A DNA stretch of 64,000 nt from assembly GCA_937915755.1 (NCBI GenBank), contig CALGGR010000107.1, forward strand, positions 40,828-104,827. Direction: 5' to 3'. The DNA comes from an uncultured Fretibacterium sp. (GTDB lineage Bacteria > Synergistota > Synergistia > Synergistales > Aminobacteriaceae). The notes under the pieces were generated by a model. The model saw only the letters and a list, made by a program, of their open reading frames with translations. It was not told the origin of the DNA and searched no databases. Positions 1 through 7,588 of this stretch are shown in pieces. The translations under genes and the position numbers were made by a program. How positions within the stretch are numbered: position 1 is the first letter of the stretch; every line of letters starts with the position of its first letter.

Positions 1-99
1 AGGAATGGCGAGCTGAAATTCATTGAGCCTGCGCAGTATCTTGTTACGCCTAGATCTGACATGTTTGAGGTATGGCCGGAAGAGGTGCCGCACGAATGA
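1..99 (+). CDS. 3' end of an unidentified upstream gene (partial)
   Basis: Frame 1 is open from the window edge to a TGA at 97-99, giving a 32-residue C-terminus that ends in EVWPEEVPHE. It is too short to assign to a family. The stop overlaps the divIVA start as ATGA (96-99), so the two genes are probably translationally coupled. In many bacteria the gene before divIVA belongs to the sepF-ylmG-ylmH cluster, but nothing visible here confirms that. Confidence 0.6.
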   Translation, partial: RNGELKFIEPAQYLVTPRSDMFEVWPEEVPHE

Positions 100-914
100 G
101 CGACTTACTCACAGCAAAAGATGTTGAAGTAAAAATCTTCAAGAAGGTACGTTTCGGCGGTTACTCTGTACCGGAAGTTGAGGACTTTCTGAATCAGGTT
201 GCAGATGACCTTGAGGCTTACGTTACGCAGATCGACGAGAAGGACGCGAGGATTCAGGAGCTTGAGTCGTTCGTCAAAAAGCAGGAGGCCATGACTGACG
301 CGATAAAGGACGCACTCATTCAAGCACGAAAAGCCGCAAAGGACATGGAGGAACAGGCTCGCACTCAGACAGAGAAGATCCTTTCCGATGCTGACGAGGA
401 GGCAAAGAAGCATGTCGCAGAAGCTGATGGTCTCGTTCAGGCACGACTAGATGAGGCAGAACGTAAGGCCAATGACATAATCGCCCAAGCCAAAATAACG
501 GCTGAAGAAATCACGCAGTCAACACAGGACAAGCGCGCAAAAGCAGAACACTCGCTCTCCAACATCGAGTATGAGCTTCAGACCAGAAGGCATGAGGCAG
601 AGACTAAGGCCGAAGAAATACTGTCGTCAGCAAAAGCCGAAGCCCGAAAACTTCTCGACAACGCCGCTCTTGAAGCCTCACAGCATGAAGGGCAGATGAG
701 ATTCCTGAACCTTCAGAAGCAGCAGTTCTTGAAGGACGCATATTCACTACTGATAGATTTCGGGAAGATTATTGACCGCGCACAGGAGGATATTGACGCA
801 GAGATAGCCGCCGAAGCGCCAGAGCACCGCGATTACAGCCCTGAACCAGCTCCCGGACAGCCGGAAGAAGAACCCGCGAATGACTTTTACCCCCCAGCCC
901 AAGAAGAGGTCTGA
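96..914 (+). CDS. divIVA: DivIVA-family cell division / polarity protein
   Basis: A 272-residue DivIVA-family protein. The N-terminus (MSDLLTAKDVEVKIFKKVRF, GGYSVPEVEDFLNQV) matches the membrane-binding DivIVA domain, whose hallmark is a short lead-in, an F/Y-rich turn and EVDxFL. Residues ~30-215 form a long charged coiled coil rich in A, E, K and Q, and the tail (~240-272) is acidic and Pro-rich. DivIVA proteins sit at negatively curved membrane at septa and poles and recruit division or cell-wall partners. I chose the ATG at 96 over the in-frame ATG at 72 because the DivIVA domain starts there and it overlaps the previous stop as ATGA. The 3' end overlaps recG by 35 nt. Family assignment is firm; the exact partner is unknown. 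Confidence 0.9.
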   Translation: MSDLLTAKDVEVKIFKKVRFGGYSVPEVEDFLNQVADDLEAYVTQIDEKDARIQELESFVKKQEAMTDAIKDALIQARKAAKDMEEQARTQTEKILSDADEEAKKHVAEADGLVQARLDEAERKANDIIAQAKITAEEITQSTQDKRAKAEHSLSNIEYELQTRRHEAETKAEEILSSAKAEARKLLDNAALEASQHEGQMRFLNLQKQQFLKDAYSLLIDFGKIIDRAQEDIDAEIAAEAPEHRDYSPEPAPGQPEEEPANDFYPPAQEEV

Positions 915-2955
915 TGTCCGGCTTAGTTCGCCCGTTACAGTACTCTCAGGGGTCGGCCCAAAGAAGGCTGAAGCACTGGGAAAGCTAGGAGTTTTCACGC
1001 TTGAGGATCTCATTTTCCTTATGCCTAGACGCTACGAGGACAGGAGATTCCCCAAGCCTTTATCTGAGTTAACGCCCGGAAATATTGAGTGCGCTGTCGC
1101 AGATGTCGCGGAAATTTCGGCCTTCAACGGAAGAACTGAGGCAGTCCTCTCCGACTCTTCGGGAATTGCGCGGGCTGTTTGGTTCACCGATAAGATAGCT
1201 GACTTCGTGCATAAGGGAATGAGGCTCGCACTTTACGGGCCAATCAGCGATTATTATGTTGAGCCGCAGTTTTCACACCCAGCATTCGAGATTCTCTACA
1301 AGAACAAGACTCCCACGTTAATCGGCAAAATATTCCCAATCTATCCCGGCACTGCTGAACTTCCCCAGAAAGCCATCAAGAAGTTTGTTGACACAGTTCT
1401 TGAGACCTACGCCGACTCTCTGCTCAATGATTTTCTTCCCTCACGAATATTGACGCATTACAAGATGATGAGCCTCAAGGAAGCCGTAATGACTGTCCAT
1501 AATCCAGCCGACGAGAAGCAATTCATACGCGCTAGAAACAGGCTGTCATTCGATGAACTTTTCCTTCTTCAGACTGGTATCATGCTGAGACGCAGGGCAT
1601 TCATGGGAAAGTACCGAGCCAGTATTCTCAGAGCCGGAAGGATTTTCAGGGAGTTCTCCGACTCTCTTACGTTCAAGATGACAGACGCTCAAAGAATAGC
1701 AATCTACGAGATCCTTGAGGACGTTGAGAAACCTTACCCAATGAACAGATTATTACAGGGTGATGTAGGTTCAGGGAAAACCCTCGTGGCAATATTCGCG
1801 ATGCTGGCAGCATGTGATTCAGGATTTCAGTCAGCATTCATGGCGCCTACGGAAATTCTCGCACAGCAGCACTACGTGAGCCTCAGAAGATTTCTAGCTC
1901 CTCTCGGTGTCAGGACAGCCCTGCTCACCGGAAGCCTCCGAGCCTCAGAGCGCCGTGAGATTCTTGCTGGCCTTTATGATGGAAATATAAGCATTGCCGT
2001 AGGAACTCACGCACTATTTTCGGGCGGAGTAACTTTCAACAATCTCGCACTCGCAGTGATTGACGAGCAGCACCGCTTCGGAGTATTACAGCGCGGTGAA
2101 CTCACGTCGAAGGCAAAAGCCCCCCACGTTCTCGCAATGACAGCAACGCCGATTCCCCGCACCCTCGTAATGTCGATATACGGAGACCTCGAAGTCTCAA
2201 CCCTCAACGAAATGCCCAAAGGCCGCAAATCCATCAAGACATCAGCCGTAATGCCCCAAGAGTTCAAGAAAGTATATGGAATGATACGCGAGGAAGTCAG
2301 CAAGGGTCATCAAGTCTACTGGGTATGCCCGCTTATAGGCGAGGGTGAGAGGGAACTTGCCAATGTCATAGCGTCATACGAAATGATTTCTTCGGCAATG
2401 CCTGAGATGAGGGCGGCCGTGATTCACGGACAACTGCCGATAGATGAGAAGTCGCGGGTAATGAGTGAGTTCAGTGCTGGGAACATTGATATTCTTGTTG
2501 CGACTACGGTGATTGAGGTTGGTGTTGACGTTCCGAATGCTACGATGATTGTAATTCAGGATGCGGGACAATTTGGGCTTTCTCAGCTTCACCAGTTGAG
2601 GGGACGTGTTGGACGTGGAGATTCGCAGAGCTACTGCGTATTGCTTGAGAATGAGGGGATAACTGATTCAGGACGTGAAAGGATTTCTGCGATGGTTGAG
2701 ATTTCAGACGGCTTTGAACTTTCGGAACGTGATTTGATGCAGCGAGGTCCTGGAGAAATCTGCGGTACGCATCAGCATGGAGTTACGGATTTCCGTGTTG
2801 CTGAACTTGTCAGGGACGAGAAGATTCTTGAACTTGCCAGAGACGAGGCTAAATCACTCCTTGACGATGACCCGAATTTGAGCAATGAGCCGGAATTGAA
2901 GCAGGAGATTCTTCGAAGGCTGGGAAAAGTCTTGGAGCTTGCATCAGTATCATGA
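880..2955 (+). CDS. recG: ATP-dependent DNA helicase RecG
   Basis: A 691-residue RecG, the helicase that reverses stalled forks and branch-migrates Holliday junctions. The N-terminal wedge domain starts at SPVTVLSGVGPKKAEALGK and includes the OB-fold region (~60-150). The helicase core follows: Walker A GDVGSGKT, DEQHRFG (DEQH box), TATPIPRT, then VDVPNATMIVIQDA and QLRGRVGRG in the second RecA lobe. Length is typical of the family. It overlaps divIVA by 35 nt and recX by 4 nt, so the three genes look like one transcription unit. Nothing is missing or unusual. Confidence 0.97.
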   Translation: MTFTPQPKKRSDVRLSSPVTVLSGVGPKKAEALGKLGVFTLEDLIFLMPRRYEDRRFPKPLSELTPGNIECAVADVAEISAFNGRTEAVLSDSSGIARAVWFTDKIADFVHKGMRLALYGPISDYYVEPQFSHPAFEILYKNKTPTLIGKIFPIYPGTAELPQKAIKKFVDTVLETYADSLLNDFLPSRILTHYKMMSLKEAVMTVHNPADEKQFIRARNRLSFDELFLLQTGIMLRRRAFMGKYRASILRAGRIFREFSDSLTFKMTDAQRIAIYEILEDVEKPYPMNRLLQGDVGSGKTLVAIFAMLAACDSGFQSAFMAPTEILAQQHYVSLRRFLAPLGVRTALLTGSLRASERREILAGLYDGNISIAVGTHALFSGGVTFNNLALAVIDEQHRFGVLQRGELTSKAKAPHVLAMTATPIPRTLVMSIYGDLEVSTLNEMPKGRKSIKTSAVMPQEFKKVYGMIREEVSKGHQVYWVCPLIGEGERELANVIASYEMISSAMPEMRAAVIHGQLPIDEKSRVMSEFSAGNIDILVATTVIEVGVDVPNATMIVIQDAGQFGLSQLHQLRGRVGRGDSQSYCVLLENEGITDSGRERISAMVEISDGFELSERDLMQRGPGEICGTHQHGVTDFRVAELVRDEKILELARDEAKSLLDDDPNLSNEPELKQEILRRLGKVLELASVS

Positions 2956-3383
2956 AGTCTTGGGAAGAGCTAATACCTCCGAACGATGAGGCCAGGGAAA
3001 AATTCTTTGCGTACCTTCTTCGTAAGACATGCACACGTAAGCAGGCTGAGGAATATTTGTCGCGGATGAATTTTCCTGAGTCGCTGATTGATGAGGCAGA
3101 GGATGCGGGATTGATTGATGATTTGAGTTATGCCAGGCTATTTGCGGACGGCCATTTTACATGGGGTAACGCTAAAATCGCATATGAGCTTGGAGTTCGC
3201 GGTGTATCACGTGAGAATGTGAGCCTCGCGCTCGATGAGATTGATGACGAGGCGGAAAGGGCTCGTGAGATTTCGGAGAGCTTGAGAAATTCGCGGCTTG
3301 ATGAGAGGAAGATTAGGGCTCGGCTGATTTCACGGGGATTTTCAAGCAGGGCGATAAATGAGGCATTGAAGGATGAAGAATAA
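2952..3383 (+). CDS. recX: RecX regulatory protein
   Basis: A 143-residue RecX-family protein, a small all-helical modulator of RecA filaments. Visible repeats include LRKTCTRKQAEEYLSRM (the usual R-S-x-x-E-L-x-x-K-L helix), AGLIDDLSYARLFADGHF (GLIDD-x-x-F/YA motif) and a final KIRARLISRGFSSRAINEAL helix. The start ATG at 2952 overlaps the recG stop (ATGA), so translation is coupled. RecX is usually next to recA; here it sits behind recG, and no recA is in the window. Confidence 0.9.
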   Translation: MKSWEELIPPNDEAREKFFAYLLRKTCTRKQAEEYLSRMNFPESLIDEAEDAGLIDDLSYARLFADGHFTWGNAKIAYELGVRGVSRENVSLALDEIDDEAERAREISESLRNSRLDERKIRARLISRGFSSRAINEALKDEE

Positions 3384-3704
3384 TGAGAAACATGCAACAC
3401 TTGAAGAACTTGTAATTCTGTTGACGACAAGGAGGGTGAATTTCCGAGCGACTGCCAGGCTTTTGACAGTGGAAATATTTTATGGCACTTTTCATTCGAC
3501 ACTGTGCTGTCGTGGCGAGTGCATACGCGATGTTTCCGCCTTCGTATTTCTTGTCTTCTTTGAGGAGAGGCTGTGCTGCCATAAGCTCCTCTCAGCTGCC
3601 TGAAAAATCCAAAACTCTGTTCCTTGCCCGTGCTGTCGAAAGCCAAGACCTGAAGTTTCTTCTTCTTTTCTGTTTCCCTCCGCTTTCATTAATTTCAACA
3701 AGTT
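3384..3704. other. Gap without a clean gene; possible decayed coding fossil
   Basis: No convincing intact gene lies between recX and the TctC promoter. On the minus strand (about 3713 down to 3480) all three frames carry 60-90 codon open stretches that overlap: one begins MDFNLLKLMKAEGNRKEEE, the next contains LQVLAFDSTGKEQSFGF, the third MAAQPLLKEDKKYEGGNIAY. Read in series they resemble one protein broken by two frameshifts, but I recognise no family. A plus-strand 76-codon frame (3373-3603) overlaps the recX end and is Cys/Phe-rich, unlike the neighbouring genes. Could be a pseudogene, a dispersed repeat or plain intergenic DNA. Confidence 0.3.
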
Positions 3705-3707
3705 AAA

Positions 3708-3753
3708 ATCCATAAAAATACGCTAATGACAAAAATTTTATGGATGCTATAAT
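3708..3753 (+). promoter_or_regulatory. Promoter of the tct operon with overlapping palindrome
   Basis: A -35 ATGACA (3726-3731) and an extended -10 TGCTATAAT (-10 hexamer 3748-3753) are separated by 16 nt, about 65 nt upstream of the TctC start. A perfect 10-bp inverted repeat, ATCCATAAAA (3708-3717) and TTTTATGGAT (3736-3745), straddles the -35 box with an 18-nt centre. That placement fits a repressor operator. The regulator is not identified. Confidence 0.6.
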
Positions 3754-3816
3754 TTTTGCAATAAATTTTCACACAATCAAGCTACAAAATCTATATACAT
3801 TCAGGAGGTTTTTCTT

Positions 3817-4776
3817 ATGATGAGAAAAGTTTTTGCGTTAATTCTCGTCCTTTGTCTTGCAGTACCGGCGTTCAGCGCAGATTACCCCGCGCAGAACATC
3901 ACCGGCGTAGTCCAGTGGGGTGCAGGTGGCGGAACTGACTCCCTCATGCGTCCCCTCTCAGCAATCGCAGAGCAGACTCTGGGAAAGTCCATCATAATCC
4001 AGAACATGACAGGCGCAACAGGCTCAATCGCTACTCAGTACGTCTTTGACGCTCCAACTGACGGCTACACGCTCCTCATGGGTGCCGAGAACCCCGCGCT
4101 ATATGACGTCCTCGAGATCTCCGAGCTTACCTACAACAATTTCGACTGCGTTTATCTCATCGGTGATGAGGTCGTCGGAATCGTCGTTGGCAAAAACTCA
4201 CCCTACAAGTCATTCAAGGAGATCGTCGATGCCGCTCTCAAAGCTCCGTGGACGATCAAGATCTCAACCACAGGAACAGGCGGACTCCCTTGGGAAGTCG
4301 GGGCGTTCATCACAGACATCACAGGCGCAATGTTCAACCAGATTCCCTATGACAGCGACGCTTCGGCAAAAACAGCGGTCATAAACGGCGAGTGCGACTT
4401 CACGGTCTGCAAGGTTCAGTCTGGAATCGAGGACTGGAAAGCAGGAGACCTGAAATTCCTCTGCATGTTGTCAGAGAAGCCCGTCCCCGTAATGCCCGAT
4501 GTACCCCTCGTAACGGCGGAGTATCCCGACTTCTCGAAGTACCTTCCTTGGGGACCGTTCTACGGAGTGTTCGTGAAGAAAGGCACCGACAGCGCAATTC
4601 AGGCGAAACTCTCTGACGCTTTCACGAAGGCAGGACCTCAGGAGAGCTACCAGAAAGTCCTCGCAAACTTCAACATCAACTTCCTAGGCTACTCCGGTGA
4701 AGAAGCTGCGAAGTACATCTCATCGTGGCGCGAAAACACAATCACCGCACTCAAGAACTCAGGAGCTTTCGACTAA
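3817..4776 (+). CDS. TctC-type periplasmic solute-binding protein (tripartite tricarboxylate transporter)
   Basis: A 319-residue exported protein: signal peptide MMRKVFALILVLCLAVPAFSA, then the TctC (Bug) fold. Family hallmarks include the opening YPAQNITGVVQWGAGGGTDSLMRP, where the G-G-x-D loop binds a carboxylate, and GSIATQYVFDAPTDGYTLL. It captures a small carboxylate in the periplasm for the TctAB channel that follows. The start has a strong AGGAGG about 7 nt upstream. The ligand cannot be read from sequence; the family takes citrate, tartrate, glutamate, aromatic acids and others. First gene of a three-gene operon in the order C-B-A. Confidence 0.9.
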   Translation: MMRKVFALILVLCLAVPAFSADYPAQNITGVVQWGAGGGTDSLMRPLSAIAEQTLGKSIIIQNMTGATGSIATQYVFDAPTDGYTLLMGAENPALYDVLEISELTYNNFDCVYLIGDEVVGIVVGKNSPYKSFKEIVDAALKAPWTIKISTTGTGGLPWEVGAFITDITGAMFNQIPYDSDASAKTAVINGECDFTVCKVQSGIEDWKAGDLKFLCMLSEKPVPVMPDVPLVTAEYPDFSKYLPWGPFYGVFVKKGTDSAIQAKLSDAFTKAGPQESYQKVLANFNINFLGYSGEEAAKYISSWRENTITALKNSGAFD

Positions 4777-4784
4777 AAGCAAAA

Positions 4785-4814
4785 TCCCCCTGACTGTTCA
4801 CGCTCTCAGGGGGA
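4785..4814 (+). terminator. Intercistronic hairpin between tctC and tctB
   Basis: TCCCCCTGA (4785-4793) pairs perfectly with TCAGGGGGA (4806-4814) around a 12-nt loop. No strong U-run follows (gtatcttctc), so this is probably a partial terminator or an mRNA-stabilising hairpin. It would let the abundant binding protein be expressed above the two membrane subunits. Confidence 0.6.
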
Positions 4815-4841
4815 GTATCTTCTCTGGAGGTGAAATTTTAT

Positions 4842-5408
4842 ATGGCTGATAAAGAGAAAGAATATCCCGACATAATCCCAGAACTTGACGTTGATACTGA
4901 CGACATGATCGTTGTCAAAGAACACCCTCTCGAGGCGGGCGAAAAAGTCTTCTCGTTCATCGTCCTCGTGTTCGGAGTGATAGCCTTGAAGCTGTCGGTT
5001 GATCTGTGGTTCAGCATATCATTGCGGAGAGGGCCGAGAATTGCATCGGCGGCGGCTGTTCCCGTTTTCGTCAGCGCATTGTGGGTGATTATGTCATTGT
5101 GGACTGTAATCGAGAACTTCAAGCTCACAACTCCGCTCTCGAAAATTCCGGGAATGGCTGAGAAAATCGCAAAAGCTCTCGCATATGCCCTGCCCTTAAA
5201 CGTCGTAATAATGCTCGCCCTAATCGTTGCGTATTGCGCCGCATTGGTTGAAGGTGTCAGCTTCTACATTGCTACTCCGGCGTTCCTGTACATCGCAATG
5301 TGCTACCTAACACGCAAGGATTACCTGAAGAATATTCTTTGGACCGGAATCGTCATGGCCTTCATCGTCCTCGTCTTCAGGGTACTCTTCAGCGTAGTGT
5401 TCCCGTAA
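4842..5408 (+). CDS. TctB-type small membrane subunit
   Basis: A 188-residue membrane protein with a hydrophilic N-terminus (~40 residues, acidic) and four predicted hydrophobic segments: about VFSFIVLVFGVIALKLSV, AAVPVFVSALWVIMSLW, LNVVIMLALIVAYCAALV and NILWTGIVMAFIVLVF. This is the TctB layout, the small subunit that partners the 12-TM TctA permease. I chose ATG 4842 because GGAGGTGA (4827-4834) is 7 nt upstream; an in-frame GTG at 4830 falls inside that ribosome-binding site. The N-terminal extension is somewhat longer than usual. It sits between tctC and tctA. Confidence 0.85.
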   Translation: MADKEKEYPDIIPELDVDTDDMIVVKEHPLEAGEKVFSFIVLVFGVIALKLSVDLWFSISLRRGPRIASAAAVPVFVSALWVIMSLWTVIENFKLTTPLSKIPGMAEKIAKALAYALPLNVVIMLALIVAYCAALVEGVSFYIATPAFLYIAMCYLTRKDYLKNILWTGIVMAFIVLVFRVLFSVVFP

Positions 5409-5423
5409 AAGGAGGCTGATCTC

Positions 5424-6926
5424 ATGGAAGCATTATCACACATGGCCGTATTTCTCCGTGAACCGTGGCTCATTGCACTCGTTGCTGCTGGAACTTGCGC
5501 AGGGGTCTACGTCGGTGCAATTCCGGGACTTTCGGGGACTATGGCGGTATCACTTCTCGTTTCGTTCACATTCGGCTGGGAACAGCATTCAGCACTCGCA
5601 GTTATGGTCGGCGTATATGTAGGCTCTGTCTTCGGAGGCTCAAGGTCGGCAATACTCCTCAACATTCCCGGCGCACCTGCGGCTGTCGCAACTGCTCTCG
5701 ACGGTTACGCTCTCGCAAAACAGGGACGTGCGGGCGAGGCTATGGGTCTGGCAACAAGTCAGTCTGTAATCGGGACATTGCTGGGAGTTCTTGCGCTTGC
5801 AACATGCGCTCCATTGGTGGCTGGAATCGCGCGTAACTTCCACTCCATCGACTACCTAATGCTCTCTCTCATGGGACTCATGATGGTCGGCTCTTTGTCG
5901 GGAAGGTCAGTCAGGTTCGGACTTATTGCGGGCTGTATAGGGATATTCTTGGGGTGCGTCGGTGTTGACGGTCAGACAGCGGTCAAGCGTTTCACGTTTA
6001 ACATAGTCTACCTGAACAGCGGTGTAGATTACGTCGTCGCTATGATTGGACTTTTCGGAGCTTCTGAGGCACTCTCACAGATTACCGACATGAAAGCCAC
6101 ACCCGTCAAGCAGAAGGTCGACAAAATCCTTCCTTCATGGACAGAGTCAGCAAAATATTTGTGGCTAACGGTGAAGTCGTCAATAATCGGAGTGTTAGTC
6201 GGGGCATTGCCCGGAGCAGGCGGTGATATTGCGGCTTTGCTGAGCTACGATCAGGCCAAGAGGAGCATAAAGAATCCTTCCGCACCGTTCGGTAAGGGAG
6301 CTGTCGAGGGGATAATCGCGCCTGAATCGGCAAACAATGCGGCAATAGGCGGGGCGTTCATACCGATGCTTACGCTGGGAATACCGGGAGATGCTGTTAC
6401 GGCGGTGCTAATAAGCGCGCTTACGATACAGGGATTGAGGCCAGGCCCTAACCTGATTTCGCAGACACCCGATTTGTTCTGGCTGATTGTGGCGAGCCTG
6501 CTTTTCGCGTCATTCTTCCTGCTTGTGTTCGGACTTACGGGGATTAAGGCGTTCACGAAAATCGTCGAAGTCCCGAAAGGTATCCTTATGCCAACGATAT
6601 TGATACTCTCGGTAATCGGAGCATACGCAATCCGCAACAGTGTCTACGATATTCTCTGGATGTTCGGGTTCGGGATAATCGGGTACTTCCTCAAACGTTT
6701 CAACTACCCTATAGCGCCCATCGTTCTCGGCGTAATACTGACGAGACTTTGCGAGGAGAATTACCGAAGGGGCGTAATGCTTCAGGGAGGCTCGGTTATG
6801 GGAATGCTTGGGAGCATCTTCACGAGCTACATTTCGATCGCGCTGTTCGTGTTACTAGTTGTGCTTTTCGTGACTCAGACTGAGGGCTACAAGCACTGGC
6901 AGGCAAAACGAAGAGGCGAGGCATAA
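5424..6926 (+). CDS. TctA-type large permease subunit
   Basis: A 500-residue polytopic membrane protein of the TctA family, the secondary-transport channel driven by an ion gradient. Family signatures: GAIPGLSGTMAVSLLVSFTF near residue 32, SRSAILLNIPGAPAAVATALDG (~75-95), and the internal-repeat counterpart GALPGAGGDIAALLSYDQAK (~260-280) followed by GIPGDAVTAVLISALTIQG. The start ATG has AAAGGAGG 10 nt upstream. It completes the operon and ends 11 nt before the convergent HxlR gene. Confidence 0.95.
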   Translation: MEALSHMAVFLREPWLIALVAAGTCAGVYVGAIPGLSGTMAVSLLVSFTFGWEQHSALAVMVGVYVGSVFGGSRSAILLNIPGAPAAVATALDGYALAKQGRAGEAMGLATSQSVIGTLLGVLALATCAPLVAGIARNFHSIDYLMLSLMGLMMVGSLSGRSVRFGLIAGCIGIFLGCVGVDGQTAVKRFTFNIVYLNSGVDYVVAMIGLFGASEALSQITDMKATPVKQKVDKILPSWTESAKYLWLTVKSSIIGVLVGALPGAGGDIAALLSYDQAKRSIKNPSAPFGKGAVEGIIAPESANNAAIGGAFIPMLTLGIPGDAVTAVLISALTIQGLRPGPNLISQTPDLFWLIVASLLFASFFLLVFGLTGIKAFTKIVEVPKGILMPTILILSVIGAYAIRNSVYDILWMFGFGIIGYFLKRFNYPIAPIVLGVILTRLCEENYRRGVMLQGGSVMGMLGSIFTSYISIALFVLLVVLFVTQTEGYKHWQAKRRGEA

Positions 6927-6936
6927 TCCACAAGTG

Positions 6937-7302
6937 TCAAGAGTTAACAAGTTCCTCTGGTTCAACATGGCCGGAGGAATTTTTTGTTGCTTTGTAGAAC
7001 TTTCCCCAATTTTCCATTTCAGAGAGCAGAGGCTTCAATGTCATTCCCAGTTCTGTCAGTGAGTATTCGACTTTCGGGGGCTTAATGCCGTATACCTTGC
7101 GAGTGATTATTCCGTCATTCTCCATTGAGCGGAGGGACGATGCTAAAACTTTGTGGCTAATACCTTCAAGGCTGCGTTTAAGCTCGTTGAACCTGTAGGG
7201 ACGCTGAAGGAGGTTACGAAGGATTAACAGCTTCCACTTGCTGCCGATTAACTCTATTGCTGTAGCTGCCGGACATTCCGGGAGTTCTTCACGTTTAATC
7301 AT
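6937..7302 (-). CDS. HxlR-family winged-helix transcriptional regulator
   Basis: A 121-residue HxlR/MarR-like regulator. The family core is clear: CPAATAIELIGSKWKLLILRNLL, then RFNELKRSLEGISHKVLASSLRSMENDGIITRKVYGIKPPKVEYSLTELG. HxlR proteins bind as dimers and often sense electrophiles or redox stress; the Cys near residue 10 is the usual sensor position. It is divergent from the RiPP cassette (7423-9198), whose nitroreductase is a common HxlR target type, so it may control that cassette (inference). The minus-strand -10 TATAAT lies at 7317-7312, only ~10 nt above the ATG, and no Shine-Dalgarno is visible, so the mRNA may be nearly leaderless. Confidence 0.9.
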   Translation of the reverse strand: MIKREELPECPAATAIELIGSKWKLLILRNLLQRPYRFNELKRSLEGISHKVLASSLRSMENDGIITRKVYGIKPPKVEYSLTELGMTLKPLLSEMENWGKFYKATKNSSGHVEPEELVNS

Positions 7303-7336
7303 AATGATGAAATTATAACGCCCAGCGAAATTTTCG
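7303..7336. promoter_or_regulatory. Divergent promoter region with GCGAAA-T-TTTCGC palindrome
   Basis: A 13-bp palindrome (GCGAAATTTTCGC, 7324-7336) lies just upstream of the minus-strand -10 TATAAT (7317-7312) of the HxlR gene. It also lies within ~100 nt of the RiPP precursor start. HxlR regulators commonly bind short palindromes in such divergent regions, so this is the best operator candidate. Confidence 0.45.
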
Positions 7337-7422
7337 CATACAGGTTACAAATTTGTGCGTTCTTGTGTGAATGTAAAATACTCTGTATCATTCATGAAAA
7401 CTTATCACAGGAGGCAGCAATC

Positions 7423-7536
7423 ATGGCACTCAAGGATTTAGCGGAATGGGGAAGCAAGTCGTCATCATGCGGAGGAAATAAGCCTTCGTCATGCGGAGGA
7501 ACAAAGCCATCATCGTGCGGCGGCGAGAAGAAATAG
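7423..7536 (+). CDS. RiPP precursor peptide with three SCGG repeats
   Basis: A 37-residue ORF with a strong AGGAGG 8 nt upstream. A short leader (MALKDLAEWGSKS) is followed by three near-identical units, SSCGGNKP, SSCGGTKP and SSCGGEKK, so the core is three Cys-Gly-Gly turns with Lys-Pro spacers. It is followed by a radical SAM/SPASM protein and a nitroreductase, the layout expected of a ribosomally made, post-translationally modified peptide. The pattern fits the ACGX-repeat peptide family that I recall from TIGRFAMs ([A/S]-C-G-x repeats next to a dedicated SPASM protein); that match is from memory. The chemistry is unknown; a Cys thioether link is the usual product of SPASM maturases. Confidence 0.8.
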   Translation: MALKDLAEWGSKSSSCGGNKPSSCGGTKPSSCGGEKK

Positions 7537-7550
7537 CAACATCTGAAACA

Positions 7551-7576
7551 ATGCCCCGTTAAATTCAGCGGGGTAT
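7551..7576 (+). terminator. Hairpin between precursor and maturase
   Basis: ATGCCCCGTT (7551-7560) pairs with AGCGGGGTAT (7567-7576), 10 bp including wobbles, with a 6-nt loop and an AT-rich run after it. It sits 12 nt before the maturase start. It probably acts as a leaky terminator, giving excess precursor over enzyme as in many RiPP operons. Confidence 0.55.
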
Positions 7577-7588
7577 ATTTATGCCATC

